42,966 nt of DNA from Porphyromonadaceae bacterium UBA7203 (GTDB taxonomy: Bacteria > Bacteroidota > Bacteroidia > Bacteroidales > Muribaculaceae), in contig DKUN01000004.1 of the NCBI GenBank assembly GCA_002490725.1, positions 1 to 42,966 on the forward strand. The letters are read 5' to 3'. Position numbers and translations under genes: made by a program. The notes beneath the pieces were generated by a model that worked only from the letters and a program-made list of their open reading frames with translations, ran no database searches and was not told the DNA's origin. Numbering within the stretch: the first letter of the stretch is position 1; each line of letters starts with the position of its first letter. Shown here one piece after another: positions 1 through 7,746 of this stretch.

Positions 1-22
1 AGTTCAATTCTCGGTCCCGCTA
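1..22 (+). tRNA. 3' end of a tRNA gene (partial, cut by window edge)
   Basis: The first 22 bases read as the last bases of the T-stem, the T-loop TTCAATT, the T-stem 3' strand CTCGG, an acceptor 3' strand TCCCGCT and discriminator A. The CCA end is not encoded. The 5' acceptor strand would have to be AGCGGGA, which lies outside the window. The anticodon is not visible, so the isotype cannot be assigned. A perfect terminator follows directly. Confidence 0.7.
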
Positions 23-36
23 CTCTGAAATGCCGC

Positions 37-78
37 ATCCGCGAGTCCTCGCTCCGAGGCTCGCGGATTGTTTTTGTT
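37..78 (+). terminator. Intrinsic terminator after the partial tRNA
   Basis: Stem ATCCGCGAG (37-45) pairs perfectly with CTCGCGGAT (60-68), and the inner stem CCTCG/CGAGG (47-51/55-59) continues it past one bulged T. This gives about 14 base pairs with a 3-base loop, followed by a T-rich run at 69-78. Confidence 0.85.
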
Positions 79-135
79 AAAAGCAGCCGGATGACCGCTC
101 AACATTTTGCAGCCCGGGTACGTTAATTTTACAAA

Positions 136-825
136 ATGAAAGAATCTGACAAAACATCGAGCCCAAGCATCTACAACACCCTGTTGCAGCTGCCACTAAT
201 CAAGGGAGTGTCGCCGTCACGACTGACAGAAATGGTCGGACGGCTGAAAATCCACTTTTTCAAGGCCACTGACGGTGAAAGCTTTGTCAGTGCTGGCAGC
301 GAATGCAAGTCTCTGATATTTGTGCTGTCGGGCAGCGTCAGGCTCACAATGGAGTGCGGTAACGGCGACTTTGCAATATCTTATACGCTTGAAGCTCCGC
401 AGGTTATTTCGCCCGACTGCCTCTTCGGCATTGACACACACTATCCGTGTAGCGTCACCGCAACCGGCGACACCGGACTGATGGAAATCCGCAAAGAGGA
501 TTTCCGACAAATGATGGCGCTCGACCCGGTCTTCCTGTTCAACTACCTCAACTCAATCTGCACGGGCTCACAGCGAGGACGCGGCGGCCTGGCATCAATA
601 GCTGCCGGTTCGGCAACAGAGCGGCTGGCCTACTGGATCACCACACTGACTCAGCCCGGCTCGCGCAACATCGAAATAACCTCACGTACCCGCGAACTTC
701 ACAGCATTGTCGGACTGACCCCGACGGAACTTGCAGAGGCAGCCGGACGGCTGCGAAACCGCGTAACGATGCCCGACAGCCACACGCTGCTGGTCAGCAG
801 CCGCGACGACCTTGGCTCCATATAA
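136..825 (+). CDS. Crp/Fnr-family transcriptional regulator
   Basis: This 229-residue protein has the length and two-part build of the Crp/Fnr family. An N-terminal beta-roll effector domain (about residues 20-140) contains the segments SLIFVLSGSVRLTM and MEIRKEDFRQMMALDP. A dimerisation helix region (about 145-170) follows, then a C-terminal helix-turn-helix (about 180-215) around SRTRELHSIVGLTPTELAEA. It should be a cytoplasmic DNA-binding regulator. Cyclic-nucleotide-binding residues are not clearly conserved, so the ligand, if any, is unknown. It stands alone: the upstream neighbour is a terminated tRNA, and a minus-strand gene converges on it. I saw no good Bacteroidetes promoter just upstream. 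The family call is firm; target genes cannot be inferred. Confidence 0.8.
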   Translation: MKESDKTSSPSIYNTLLQLPLIKGVSPSRLTEMVGRLKIHFFKATDGESFVSAGSECKSLIFVLSGSVRLTMECGNGDFAISYTLEAPQVISPDCLFGIDTHYPCSVTATGDTGLMEIRKEDFRQMMALDPVFLFNYLNSICTGSQRGRGGLASIAAGSATERLAYWITTLTQPGSRNIEITSRTRELHSIVGLTPTELAEAAGRLRNRVTMPDSHTLLVSSRDDLGSI

Positions 826-864
826 GCGGGGCGGCGACTCGCCCGGCAATAGCCACCATCATAT

Positions 865-1062
865 TCAAAGATATCTCAGAACAAGGGAGGGAAGCACGAG
901 CAACGCACGCACGGGCACGGTAGAATGCGGCTCATGAAAGCCTTCGAGCCGATACCACTGCCCGACAACGCGGCCCTCATCATCGACCTCGGCGATTACC
1001 GGGCGTGAATCAACGCGCCCGTCGGCTTCATTGACGGTTCCGAGCAGTAGTTTGCTTGCCAT
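865..1062 (-). CDS. Small protein of unknown function (65 residues)
   Basis: The ATG at 1060-1062 lies 40 bases after the stop of the DUF4296 gene on the same strand and gives 65 residues. The open frame extends further upstream, but those codons run back over the neighbouring gene, so this ATG was chosen. The sequence has an acidic, globular look, with the segments VIAEVDDEGRVVGQWYRLEG and HEPHSTVPV and a hydrophobic C-terminus (RALLVLPSLVLRYL). It has no signal peptide or zinc motif. I do not recognise the family. Its position as the last gene of the ileS-lspA unit and its protein-like composition argue that it is real. It converges with the Crp-like gene. Function is not inferred. Confidence 0.5.
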   Translation of the reverse strand: MASKLLLGTVNEADGRVDSRPVIAEVDDEGRVVGQWYRLEGFHEPHSTVPVRALLVLPSLVLRYL

Positions 1063-1102
1063 TGACGAAATGCGTGTGCTCGTGAGCAGAGGTGAATGAG
1101 TT

Positions 1103-1906
1103 TTACTTGGCGTTGCGGTTAAAGCGGTTGAGCGAACGCCGCGAATCAATATAATCGTCATGAATCAGGCGGGTACGCATCAGCCTTATGCTGTCGACTA
1201 TGGCACGCTCATCGGCCTGAGGCGTGAGCCTCAGATAACCGTAAACGCGTTTGGCCATCATGTTGCTGTCGAGCTGCAACTTCAGCTCAAGGTGACGCTC
1301 GTCGCCCGGATAGAGCGAGCGGCTGACCGCCTCGGTCGACTGATTGCGGTTGGCATAATCGGCCGCGAGAGTAGCCGAGACGGGCGAACGTGCGTTGTCG
1401 AACGCGAACGTGAGCGTAAACACGTCGCCGAACTTCCAGGTCGAATCAGCCTGGATTTCAAATGCCAGAAATGTCGACGCCTCCGAGCGGGCAAAGACAG
1501 CCGAAGGCGCCTTAGGCCAGAGATAGGCCGTATCGCCCGCGGCAATGATGCGGGAGTTGGATTCCTCGTTCTGAAAGGCGCGCAACGAGTCGGCAAGAAT
1601 CGAATCAGCGCGGTCAATCACCTTCAGGAACTGCGGCAGATGCGCGCCATACCAGCGCAGGCTCGAGTCGAGCACGGCTTCATTTATGCCATGTTTGGCA
1701 AGTACGGAGCGGCGCAGGGTCAGCCTCGAGGAGTCCATTGTATAGCCGTCGAGATTTCGCTCCATAGCCAGCGCCTCGGCAAGTTCGAGGTCGACCATGA
1801 GCCACGCCATGGGCTCTGACGGGAGCACCATGTCGGGCGTGCGGTTACATGCACCCAGCACCACCGTAATCAGCGCGGCGGCGAGTATCATCGGCAATCG
1901 TCTCAT
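1103..1906 (-). CDS. DUF4296-type lipoprotein
   Basis: The 267-residue product begins with a lipoprotein signal peptide ending VVLGAC, with the lipidated Cys at about residue 19, so it should be anchored in a membrane after processing by LspA. The N-terminal third (about residues 30-110) has the DUF4296 character: a short helical region with AWLMVDLELAEALAMERNLD, and a later segment LDSSLRWYGAHLPQFLKVIDR. The C-terminal part is beta-rich and not recognised. The gene follows lspA at a spacing of 3 bases (stop at 1910, start at 1906), so the two are co-transcribed. DUF4296 genes next to lspA are common in Bacteroidales. The biochemical role of the family is unknown. Confidence 0.7.
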   Translation of the reverse strand: MRRLPMILAAALITVVLGACNRTPDMVLPSEPMAWLMVDLELAEALAMERNLDGYTMDSSRLTLRRSVLAKHGINEAVLDSSLRWYGAHLPQFLKVIDRADSILADSLRAFQNEESNSRIIAAGDTAYLWPKAPSAVFARSEASTFLAFEIQADSTWKFGDVFTLTFAFDNARSPVSATLAADYANRNQSTEAVSRSLYPGDERHLELKLQLDSNMMAKRVYGYLRLTPQADERAIVDSIRLMRTRLIHDDYIDSRRSLNRFNRNAK

Positions 1907-1909
1907 CGG

Positions 1910-2572
1910 TTACTGATTGGCGGCGACGTCGTTGTCAGAGTCGGCAGCCTGCGGCTCGTCGGTCAGGCTCAGGTCGCCGGAATAAAAGAGTATCAACACT
2001 ATGACACCGACCGAAACCGCAGCATCGGCGATGTTGAAAATCGGATGAAAAAACTCGAAGTACTCTCCGCCAACAAAGGGCATCCACCCCGGCCATGTAA
2101 AGGAGAACAGCGGAAAGTAGAGCATGTCGACCACCTGCCCGTGAAACACCGGAGCATAGCCGCCGGCCGAGGGAAACGCATTAGCCACGGCCGGAGGCAT
2201 GGGGTTATTGAACACCAGGCCATAGAACGTGCAGTCAATGAGATTGCCTATGGCTCCGGCAAGAATCAGCGCAATGCAGACACAAAGCCCCGCCTTTACT
2301 TTCGGACTGCGCAACAGCCTGAACAGGTACCAGAAGCCGAATGCCGTGGCCACAAAACGGAAAATCGTCAACACGAGTTTGTTGCCAAGGCTCCAGCCGA
2401 ACGCCATGCCCGGATTCTGCACGAACAGCAGCTTGAACCACGGGAAAATTTCAAGTTCCTCGCCGAGATAAAACGAAGTCTTGACCCATATTTTCAGCCA
2501 CTGGTCGACAATGATGACTAAGGCGATTACGGCGGCGGCAATCCAGGCCGTGCGGCGGGCGGTAGGCGTCAT
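1910..2572 (-). CDS. lspA: Lipoprotein signal peptidase (signal peptidase II)
   Basis: This inner-membrane aspartyl protease cleaves signal peptides from prolipoproteins after lipidation of the +1 Cys. The 220 residues hold four membrane segments (about 9-29, 63-83, 92-112 and 180-200). Family motifs are visible: VQNPGMAFGW (about 51-60), GAIGNLID, and the two catalytic aspartates, D149 in GQVVDML and D183 in FNIADAA. The spacing between the two Asp is longer than in E. coli because of an insert rich in Phe, Trp and Pro, and a second insert lies after GNLID; the protein is also longer than the roughly 160 residues of E. coli LspA. Its neighbours are a DksA-like gene 6 bases upstream and a lipoprotein gene 3 bases downstream, which suggests one operon. 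Confidence 0.93.
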   Translation of the reverse strand: MTPTARRTAWIAAAVIALVIIVDQWLKIWVKTSFYLGEELEIFPWFKLLFVQNPGMAFGWSLGNKLVLTIFRFVATAFGFWYLFRLLRSPKVKAGLCVCIALILAGAIGNLIDCTFYGLVFNNPMPPAVANAFPSAGGYAPVFHGQVVDMLYFPLFSFTWPGWMPFVGGEYFEFFHPIFNIADAAVSVGVIVLILFYSGDLSLTDEPQAADSDNDVAANQ

Positions 2573-2578
2573 GGCTGA

Positions 2579-2950
2579 TTACTTTTTGGCGTCGATACAA
2601 AGAGTTGCATGAGGCACGGCGCGCAGCCTTTCCTTAGGAATCAGTGTGCCGGTCTGGCGGCAGATTCCGTAGGTTTTGTTTTCAATGCGCAACAGTGCGT
2701 TCTGGAGGTGTTCAATGAACTTGCGCTGGCGCTCACACAGGCGTGCGGCCTCCTCCTTGCCCAGCACGTTTGCGCCCTCTTCAAGAGTTTTGAACGTCGG
2801 GGCGGTGTCGGAGGTATCGTTGCCGTCCGAGCCCACCACGTTGGCACGGAGTTGCTCGAACTCCGCCTTGGCCCTTGCGAGTTTCTCGAGGATGAGTTCT
2901 TTGAACTCCTGAAGTTCCTCGTCTGAATATCTGAGTTTTTCTTCAGCCAT
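2579..2950 (-). CDS. DksA/TraR-family protein
   Basis: A 123-residue protein with an N-terminal coiled-coil (about 8-90, with YSDEELQEFKELILEKLARA) and a C-terminal zinc-finger region. Canonical DksA carries four zinc cysteines in two CxxC pairs. Here only one Cys of each pair remains (ICRQTG and ATLCIDAKK), so metal binding is doubtful. DksA-type proteins act in the RNA polymerase secondary channel with ppGpp; whether this member does so is inference. It lies between ileS (2 bases between the coding regions) and lspA (6 bases) on the same strand, a gene order seen widely in Bacteroidales. Confidence 0.85.
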   Translation of the reverse strand: MAEEKLRYSDEELQEFKELILEKLARAKAEFEQLRANVVGSDGNDTSDTAPTFKTLEEGANVLGKEEAARLCERQRKFIEHLQNALLRIENKTYGICRQTGTLIPKERLRAVPHATLCIDAKK

Positions 2951-2952
2951 TG

Positions 2953-5900
2953 TTATGCTTTGTTTATAGATATGTTGACCTTGAGTCCGTCAATGTCGAG
3001 CGTGTCGTCATTAGCGGGCAGCGAGGCGTCGGTTGTAATTGCATCGGCCAATACCTGCGAGGCGATGTAGTCGCCGAACGAGGCGAGCGCATCTGCTACC
3101 TCGGCCACCGGCTCGAGGGCAATGACGATATGGTCGGTGATTTTATAGTCGCGGTTTTTGCGTATGTTCTGAATGCGGTTCACGAGCTCGCGCGCCATGC
3201 CTTCGCGGCGCAGCGCGTCGGTGACGGTGATGTCGAGAGCCACGGTGACCGTACCTTCGTTAGCCACGAGCCAGCCCGGAATATCTTCCGAGAAGATGTC
3301 GACGGTATCGGCCGTCACGCGGGCAGTAGAGCCATCGGCCAGCGTCAGGTCAATTGCTCCGTTGCGCTCCAGCTCGAGGATGCCGGCCTGATCCATGGCC
3401 TGCACGGCGGCGGCAACCTGCTTCATCTGTTTGCCAAACACGGGGCCGAGCTTCTTGAAATCGGGCTTCACGCGCTTGACAAGCACGGTTTCAGACGGGT
3501 CGAGAAGCTGAAGTTCCTTGACGTTGACCTCGTTGAGCACGAGTTCGACAATCGGTTCGACCATGGCACGCTGAGCCTCGTCGACCAGCGGCATCATGAG
3601 TTTGCCAAGCGGCTGACGCACCTTGATGTTGGCCTTGCGGCGCAGGGCCAGCACCATCGAGGTGAGTTGCTGGGCCAGGGCCATGCGCTGTTCAAGAGGC
3701 TTGTCGATAAGCGACTCGTTGGCCGAAGGCTGGCTCTGAAGATGAACCGAAACGGCTTCGGGGTGCAGGTCGAGATAGAGGCGGTCGGCATAGAAAGGCG
3801 CCATCGGTGCCATGAGCAGGGCCACGGTGTCCAGACACTCGAACAGAGTCTGATAGGCGGCCAGCTTGTCGGCCGTCATCTCCTTGCCCCAGAAACGCGA
3901 ACGGTTCAGGCGCACGTACCAGTTCGACAGTTCGTCGACAAACTCGGCAATGGCGCGGGTGGCGGGAGTGAGCTCATAGTCATCGAGGTTGGACTGGACG
4001 GTAGCAATCAGAGTGTTGAGGCGAGAAATTGCCCAGCGGTCAATTTCCGGACGCTCGGCAACCGGCACCTGCGCGGCCGTCGGGTCGAAACCGTCGACGT
4101 TGGCATAGCGGGCCATGAAGTTATATGTGTTGAATAGCGTGGCAAAGAACTTGCGCGCTGTTTCGCCGATTCCGGCCTCGTCGAACTTGAGGTTATCCCA
4201 CGGAGCCGAATTTGAAATCATGTACCAGCGCAGCGGGTCAGAGCCATACTTTTCAATAGTGGCAAACGGGTCTACGGCATTGCCGAGGCGTTTGCTCATC
4301 TTGTTTCCGTACTTATCGAGCACCAGGCCGTTTGAAATCACGGCTTTATAGGCCACGGAGTTCTTAACCATGCCCGAAATCGCATGGAGGGTAAAGAACC
4401 ATCCGCGGGTCTGGTCCACGCCTTCGGCAATGAAGTCGGCGGGATAGAAATCGCCGTTGTCGACCTCGTCCTTATGTTCAAACGGATAGTGCTGCTGTGC
4501 AAACGGCATAGCGCCCGAGTCGAACCAGACGTCAATGAGGTCAAGCTCGCGCTTCATCGGCTTGCCCGAGGGGCTCACCAGCACGATGTCGTCGACATAC
4601 GGACGGTGGAGGTCAATTTTGTCGTAGTTGGCCTTAGAATAGTCGCCGGGCACGAAGCCTTTGTCGGTGAGCGGGTTTGACGCCATCACGCCGGCGGCAA
4701 CAGCCTTGTCGATTTCGGCGCAAAGCTGCTCGACCGAACTGATGCAGATTTCCTCGCGGGCGTCGTCGGTGCGCCAGATCGGAAGCGGCGTGCCCCAGTA
4801 GCGGCTGCGGCTGAGGTTCCAGTCCTGGAGGTTTTCGAGCCATTTGCCAAAGCGGCCGCTGCCGGTCGATGCAGGTTTCCACTTTATGGTTTCGTTAGCC
4901 TTCATGAGCTGCTCGCGCACGGCGGTCGAACGGATAAACCACGAATCGAGCGGGTAATAGAGCACGGGCTTGTCGGTGCGCCAACAGTGGGGATAGTTGT
5001 GAGTATGCTTTTCAATCTTGAATGCGAGGCCACGCTGCTTCAGCCATATGCAGAGGCTCACGTCGAGGGTTTCGGTCTCGTCGGTGGCCGCGGGGTCGTA
5101 GGCATTCTTGACATAACGGCCGGCAAATTCGCCATAGGCCGGTACGTCAACGTTGGACTTGACGAATTCAGGGTCAAGATCCTCAATTGCATAGAAGCGG
5201 CCGCGAAGGTCAACCATTGGGCGGATATTGCCGTCGCGGTCAATGAGGTGGAGCGGCGGCACACCGGCCGCACGGCTCACGCGCAAGTCATCGGCGCCGA
5301 AAGTGCCGGCAATGTGCACGATGCCCGTACCGTCTTCGGTGGTCACGTAATCGCCGGGGATTACGCGGAAAGCGCCCTCGCCCGGATTGACCCAGGGGAA
5401 CAGCTGCTTATACCCGAGGCCCACAAGAGCCTCGCCCTTAACGCGGTCAACAACCTGCCAGGGCACAATTTTGTCGCCCTTCTGATAAGCCTCGAGGTCG
5501 GCGTCGGCGCCCTTGGCGTTAAACACGGTGGAAAGCAGAGCCTCGGCCACGACGCAAGTAATCTTTTCGCCGCTGTAGGGGTTGTATGTGCGAACCACAC
5601 AGTAGTCAATCTGCGGGCCTACACAGAGGGCCGTGTTGCTCGGCAGGGTCCAGGGAGTGGTTGTCCATGCCAGGAAGCAAGCCGTACCCCACCCCGTCAT
5701 TGACTGCAGGGGGTTGGTGCAGGTAAACTGTGCGATGCAGGTAGTATCCTTGACGTCGCGGTAACATCCGGGCTGGTTCAGTTCGTGGGAGCTGAGACCG
5801 GTGCCGGCGGCCGGCGAATAGGGCTGAATGGTATAGCCTTTATAAAGCAGGCCCTTGGCATAAACCTGGCCGAGCAGCCACCACACCGATTCGATATAGC

Positions 5901-6360
5901 GGTTGTCGTAGGTGATATAAGGGTCGGTCATGTCGACCCAATAGCCCATCAGCGAGGTGAGGTGCTCCCATTCGTCGGTAAACTTCATTACTTCGCGGCG
6001 GCATGCGGCGTTATATTCGTCGACCGAGATCTTCTTGCCGATATCTTCCTTTGTGATGCCGAGCGTCTTTTCAACGCCGAGTTCCACCGGCAGGCCGTGG
6101 GTGTCCCAGCCGGCCTTGCGCTTCACGTGGAATCCGCGCATGGTCTTGTAGCGGCAAACGATATCTTTAATCGTGCGGGCAAGAACGTGATGGATGCCCG
6201 GATGGCCGTTGGCCGAAGGCGGGCCCTCGAAAAACACGAAAGTCGGGCAGCCGGCGCGTTCGCTTATGCTGCGTTCAAACAGACCGATACCGTTCCATCG
6301 GTCAAGGATTTCCTTGTTGACTCCGACCAGGTCGGGATTCTTATATTCTTTGAACTTCAT
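2953..6360 (-). CDS. ileS: Isoleucine--tRNA ligase
   Basis: The 1135-residue class Ia synthetase charges tRNA-Ile. The HIGH-like signature is HPGIHH (residues 53-58, after FFEGPPSANG), and the KMSKS-like signature is KMSKR (about 687-691, in GNKMSKRLGN). Between them lie the Rossmann halves and the editing (CP1) domain with TTTPWTLPSN. The C-terminal anticodon-binding region ends in a segment with REGMARELVNRIQNIRK. The length, the KMSKR variant and the GxPGIHH form match the longer, eukaryote-like IleS class. The start ATG lies 21 bases after a good Bacteroidetes promoter at 6382-6412. It is the first gene of a minus-strand unit with the DksA-like gene, lspA and the DUF4296 gene. Confidence 0.97.
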   Translation of the reverse strand: MKFKEYKNPDLVGVNKEILDRWNGIGLFERSISERAGCPTFVFFEGPPSANGHPGIHHVLARTIKDIVCRYKTMRGFHVKRKAGWDTHGLPVELGVEKTLGITKEDIGKKISVDEYNAACRREVMKFTDEWEHLTSLMGYWVDMTDPYITYDNRYIESVWWLLGQVYAKGLLYKGYTIQPYSPAAGTGLSSHELNQPGCYRDVKDTTCIAQFTCTNPLQSMTGWGTACFLAWTTTPWTLPSNTALCVGPQIDYCVVRTYNPYSGEKITCVVAEALLSTVFNAKGADADLEAYQKGDKIVPWQVVDRVKGEALVGLGYKQLFPWVNPGEGAFRVIPGDYVTTEDGTGIVHIAGTFGADDLRVSRAAGVPPLHLIDRDGNIRPMVDLRGRFYAIEDLDPEFVKSNVDVPAYGEFAGRYVKNAYDPAATDETETLDVSLCIWLKQRGLAFKIEKHTHNYPHCWRTDKPVLYYPLDSWFIRSTAVREQLMKANETIKWKPASTGSGRFGKWLENLQDWNLSRSRYWGTPLPIWRTDDAREEICISSVEQLCAEIDKAVAAGVMASNPLTDKGFVPGDYSKANYDKIDLHRPYVDDIVLVSPSGKPMKRELDLIDVWFDSGAMPFAQQHYPFEHKDEVDNGDFYPADFIAEGVDQTRGWFFTLHAISGMVKNSVAYKAVISNGLVLDKYGNKMSKRLGNAVDPFATIEKYGSDPLRWYMISNSAPWDNLKFDEAGIGETARKFFATLFNTYNFMARYANVDGFDPTAAQVPVAERPEIDRWAISRLNTLIATVQSNLDDYELTPATRAIAEFVDELSNWYVRLNRSRFWGKEMTADKLAAYQTLFECLDTVALLMAPMAPFYADRLYLDLHPEAVSVHLQSQPSANESLIDKPLEQRMALAQQLTSMVLALRRKANIKVRQPLGKLMMPLVDEAQRAMVEPIVELVLNEVNVKELQLLDPSETVLVKRVKPDFKKLGPVFGKQMKQVAAAVQAMDQAGILELERNGAIDLTLADGSTARVTADTVDIFSEDIPGWLVANEGTVTVALDITVTDALRREGMARELVNRIQNIRKNRDYKITDHIVIALEPVAEVADALASFGDYIASQVLADAITTDASLPANDDTLDIDGLKVNISINKA

Positions 6361-6381
6361 TGCTTAACGAATTATAGGGCG

Positions 6382-6412
6382 CAAATTTACAAAAAATCCG
6401 CAAAATTTCAAA
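6382..6412 (-). promoter_or_regulatory. Bacteroidetes-type promoter for ileS
   Basis: Read on the minus strand, the -33 element TTTG (6409-6412) is separated by 19 bases from TAAATTTG (6382-6389), which fits the Bacteroidetes TAnnTTTG -7 consensus. The ileS start is at 6360. It is divergent from the aroA promoter. Confidence 0.75.
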
Positions 6413-6450
6413 AGGCGGGCAACAGACGTCAAGGAAGTTTTCAGGTTAAG

Positions 6451-6484
6451 TTTGGAGAGGAACGGGGAATTTTGCGTAACTTTG
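6451..6484 (+). promoter_or_regulatory. Bacteroidetes-type promoter for aroA
   Basis: TTTG (6451-6454) is followed after 22 bases by TAACTTTG (6477-6484), a perfect TAnnTTTG -7 element. The aroA ATG is at 6493, so the transcript would have an extremely short leader. Confidence 0.7.
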
Positions 6485-6492
6485 CGGATGTT

Positions 6493-7746
6493 ATGGATTT
6501 GAAGATTTTTCCTCCCGACGAGCTGACCGGAGCGCCGGTGGCATTGCCGCTGAGCAAAAGCGAAAGCAACCGCCAGCTCATTATCGCCGCGCTGACGCCC
6601 GGCGGCAAAAGGCCACGGACGGTGGCCGAGTGTGACGACACCGACGCGCTTCTGGGCGGCCTCGACGCCACGTCGGGCTGCGTCAATGTAGGCGCTGCCG
6701 GCACGGCCATGCGCTTTCTGACCGCCTATTTCGCCTGCAAGCCCGGTGTAGACCTGGTGCTCGACGGCTCGGAGCGCATGCGCCGCCGCCCCATTGCGCC
6801 GCTGGTCGACGCCCTCCGTTCGCTCGGCGCCGACATTGAATATGCCGCGGCCGAAGGCTTTCCGCCGCTGCGCATCAAAGGGCGCATGCTCGAAGGCGGC
6901 GTAGCCGATCTCGACGCGACCGTCAGTTCGCAGTTTGTTTCGGCCCTGCTGATGATAGCGCCGACCATGCAGCACGGCCTTACTCTCAATCTTCGCGGCC
7001 GCGTAATCTCCACGCCATACATCCTGATGACACTGAGCCTGATGGAGGCAGCCGGAATAAAGGCCCGCGCCGATTTCGACGCCGGCACAATCAGTGTGGA
7101 CTACGGCCTCTATAAGCCTACCCTCCCCGACGTCGAGGCCGACTGGAGCGCCGCAAGCTACTGGTTTGAAATCGCGGCCGTATCGGCCGAACCGGTCAGT
7201 CTGCTCGGACTGCGCGAGCGTTCGCTCCAGGGCGACGCCGCCGTGGGCCGGCTGTTTGAAATCACCGGCCTGCGCAGCAATTTCGACTCTGACGGCACGC
7301 TCAGACTGCAGCTCACCCCCGACGCCGGCTCGCAGCTCGCCGTCGACTTTTCCAATAACCCCGACCTGGCGCAGACCATGGCCGTTACCTGCTGCCTGCT
7401 GGCGCTGCCGTTCAGATTCGACGGACTGCAGTCACTGCGCATCAAGGAAACCGACCGCCTCGCAGCCCTGCAGATGGAGCTCAGCAAGCTCGGATTCATT
7501 GTCGACATCGAGGAGCCCGGCACTCTTATCTGGCGCGGCGCGCGCTTCGACCCGGGCGACGACATCGAGCCCATTGCCACATATACCGACCACCGCATGG
7601 CCATGGCATTCGCTCCCGCGGCGCTTTATTACCCCGGACTGCAAATCAACAATGCCGAAGTGGTCAGCAAGTCATATCCGCGCTTCTGGAGCCACCTGCG
7701 CGCAGCCGGATTCACACTCGAGGAGGTCAATAATTCCGATGCTTGA
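6493..7746 (+). CDS. aroA: 3-phosphoshikimate 1-carboxyvinyltransferase (EPSP synthase)
   Basis: This is the sixth step of the shikimate pathway: shikimate-3-phosphate plus phosphoenolpyruvate gives EPSP. The frame is open far upstream, but homology begins at MDLKIFPPDELTGAPVALP, and the ATG at 6493 follows a clear promoter, so that start was chosen (417 residues). Motifs in order: PLSKSESNRQL (substrate Lys and Ser, about 19-29), GAAGTAMRFL, DGSERMRRRPI, SSQFVSALLM, IKETDRLAAL and TYTDHRMAMAFA. It is a little shorter than E. coli AroA (427). The stop overlaps the start of the following permease gene by 8 bases, so the two should be co-translated, although their functions are not obviously related. 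Confidence 0.95.
   Translation: MDLKIFPPDELTGAPVALPLSKSESNRQLIIAALTPGGKRPRTVAECDDTDALLGGLDATSGCVNVGAAGTAMRFLTAYFACKPGVDLVLDGSERMRRRPIAPLVDALRSLGADIEYAAAEGFPPLRIKGRMLEGGVADLDATVSSQFVSALLMIAPTMQHGLTLNLRGRVISTPYILMTLSLMEAAGIKARADFDAGTISVDYGLYKPTLPDVEADWSAASYWFEIAAVSAEPVSLLGLRERSLQGDAAVGRLFEITGLRSNFDSDGTLRLQLTPDAGSQLAVDFSNNPDLAQTMAVTCCLLALPFRFDGLQSLRIKETDRLAALQMELSKLGFIVDIEEPGTLIWRGARFDPGDDIEPIATYTDHRMAMAFAPAALYYPGLQINNAEVVSKSYPRFWSHLRAAGFTLEEVNNSDA

Noticed and set aside
829..844. Small GC hairpin between the Crp-like gene and the small minus-strand gene
   Set aside because: Only five base pairs and no T run on either side; too weak to call a terminator.
2950..4137. A 395-codon open frame antisense to ileS
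   Set aside because: It lies opposite a fully conserved gene in a GC-rich stretch where the opposite strand often stays open. It has no recognisable motif.
6364..6975. A minus-strand frame covering the ileS/aroA promoter region and the aroA start
   Set aside because: It runs through two promoters and the start of aroA and has no protein-like features.
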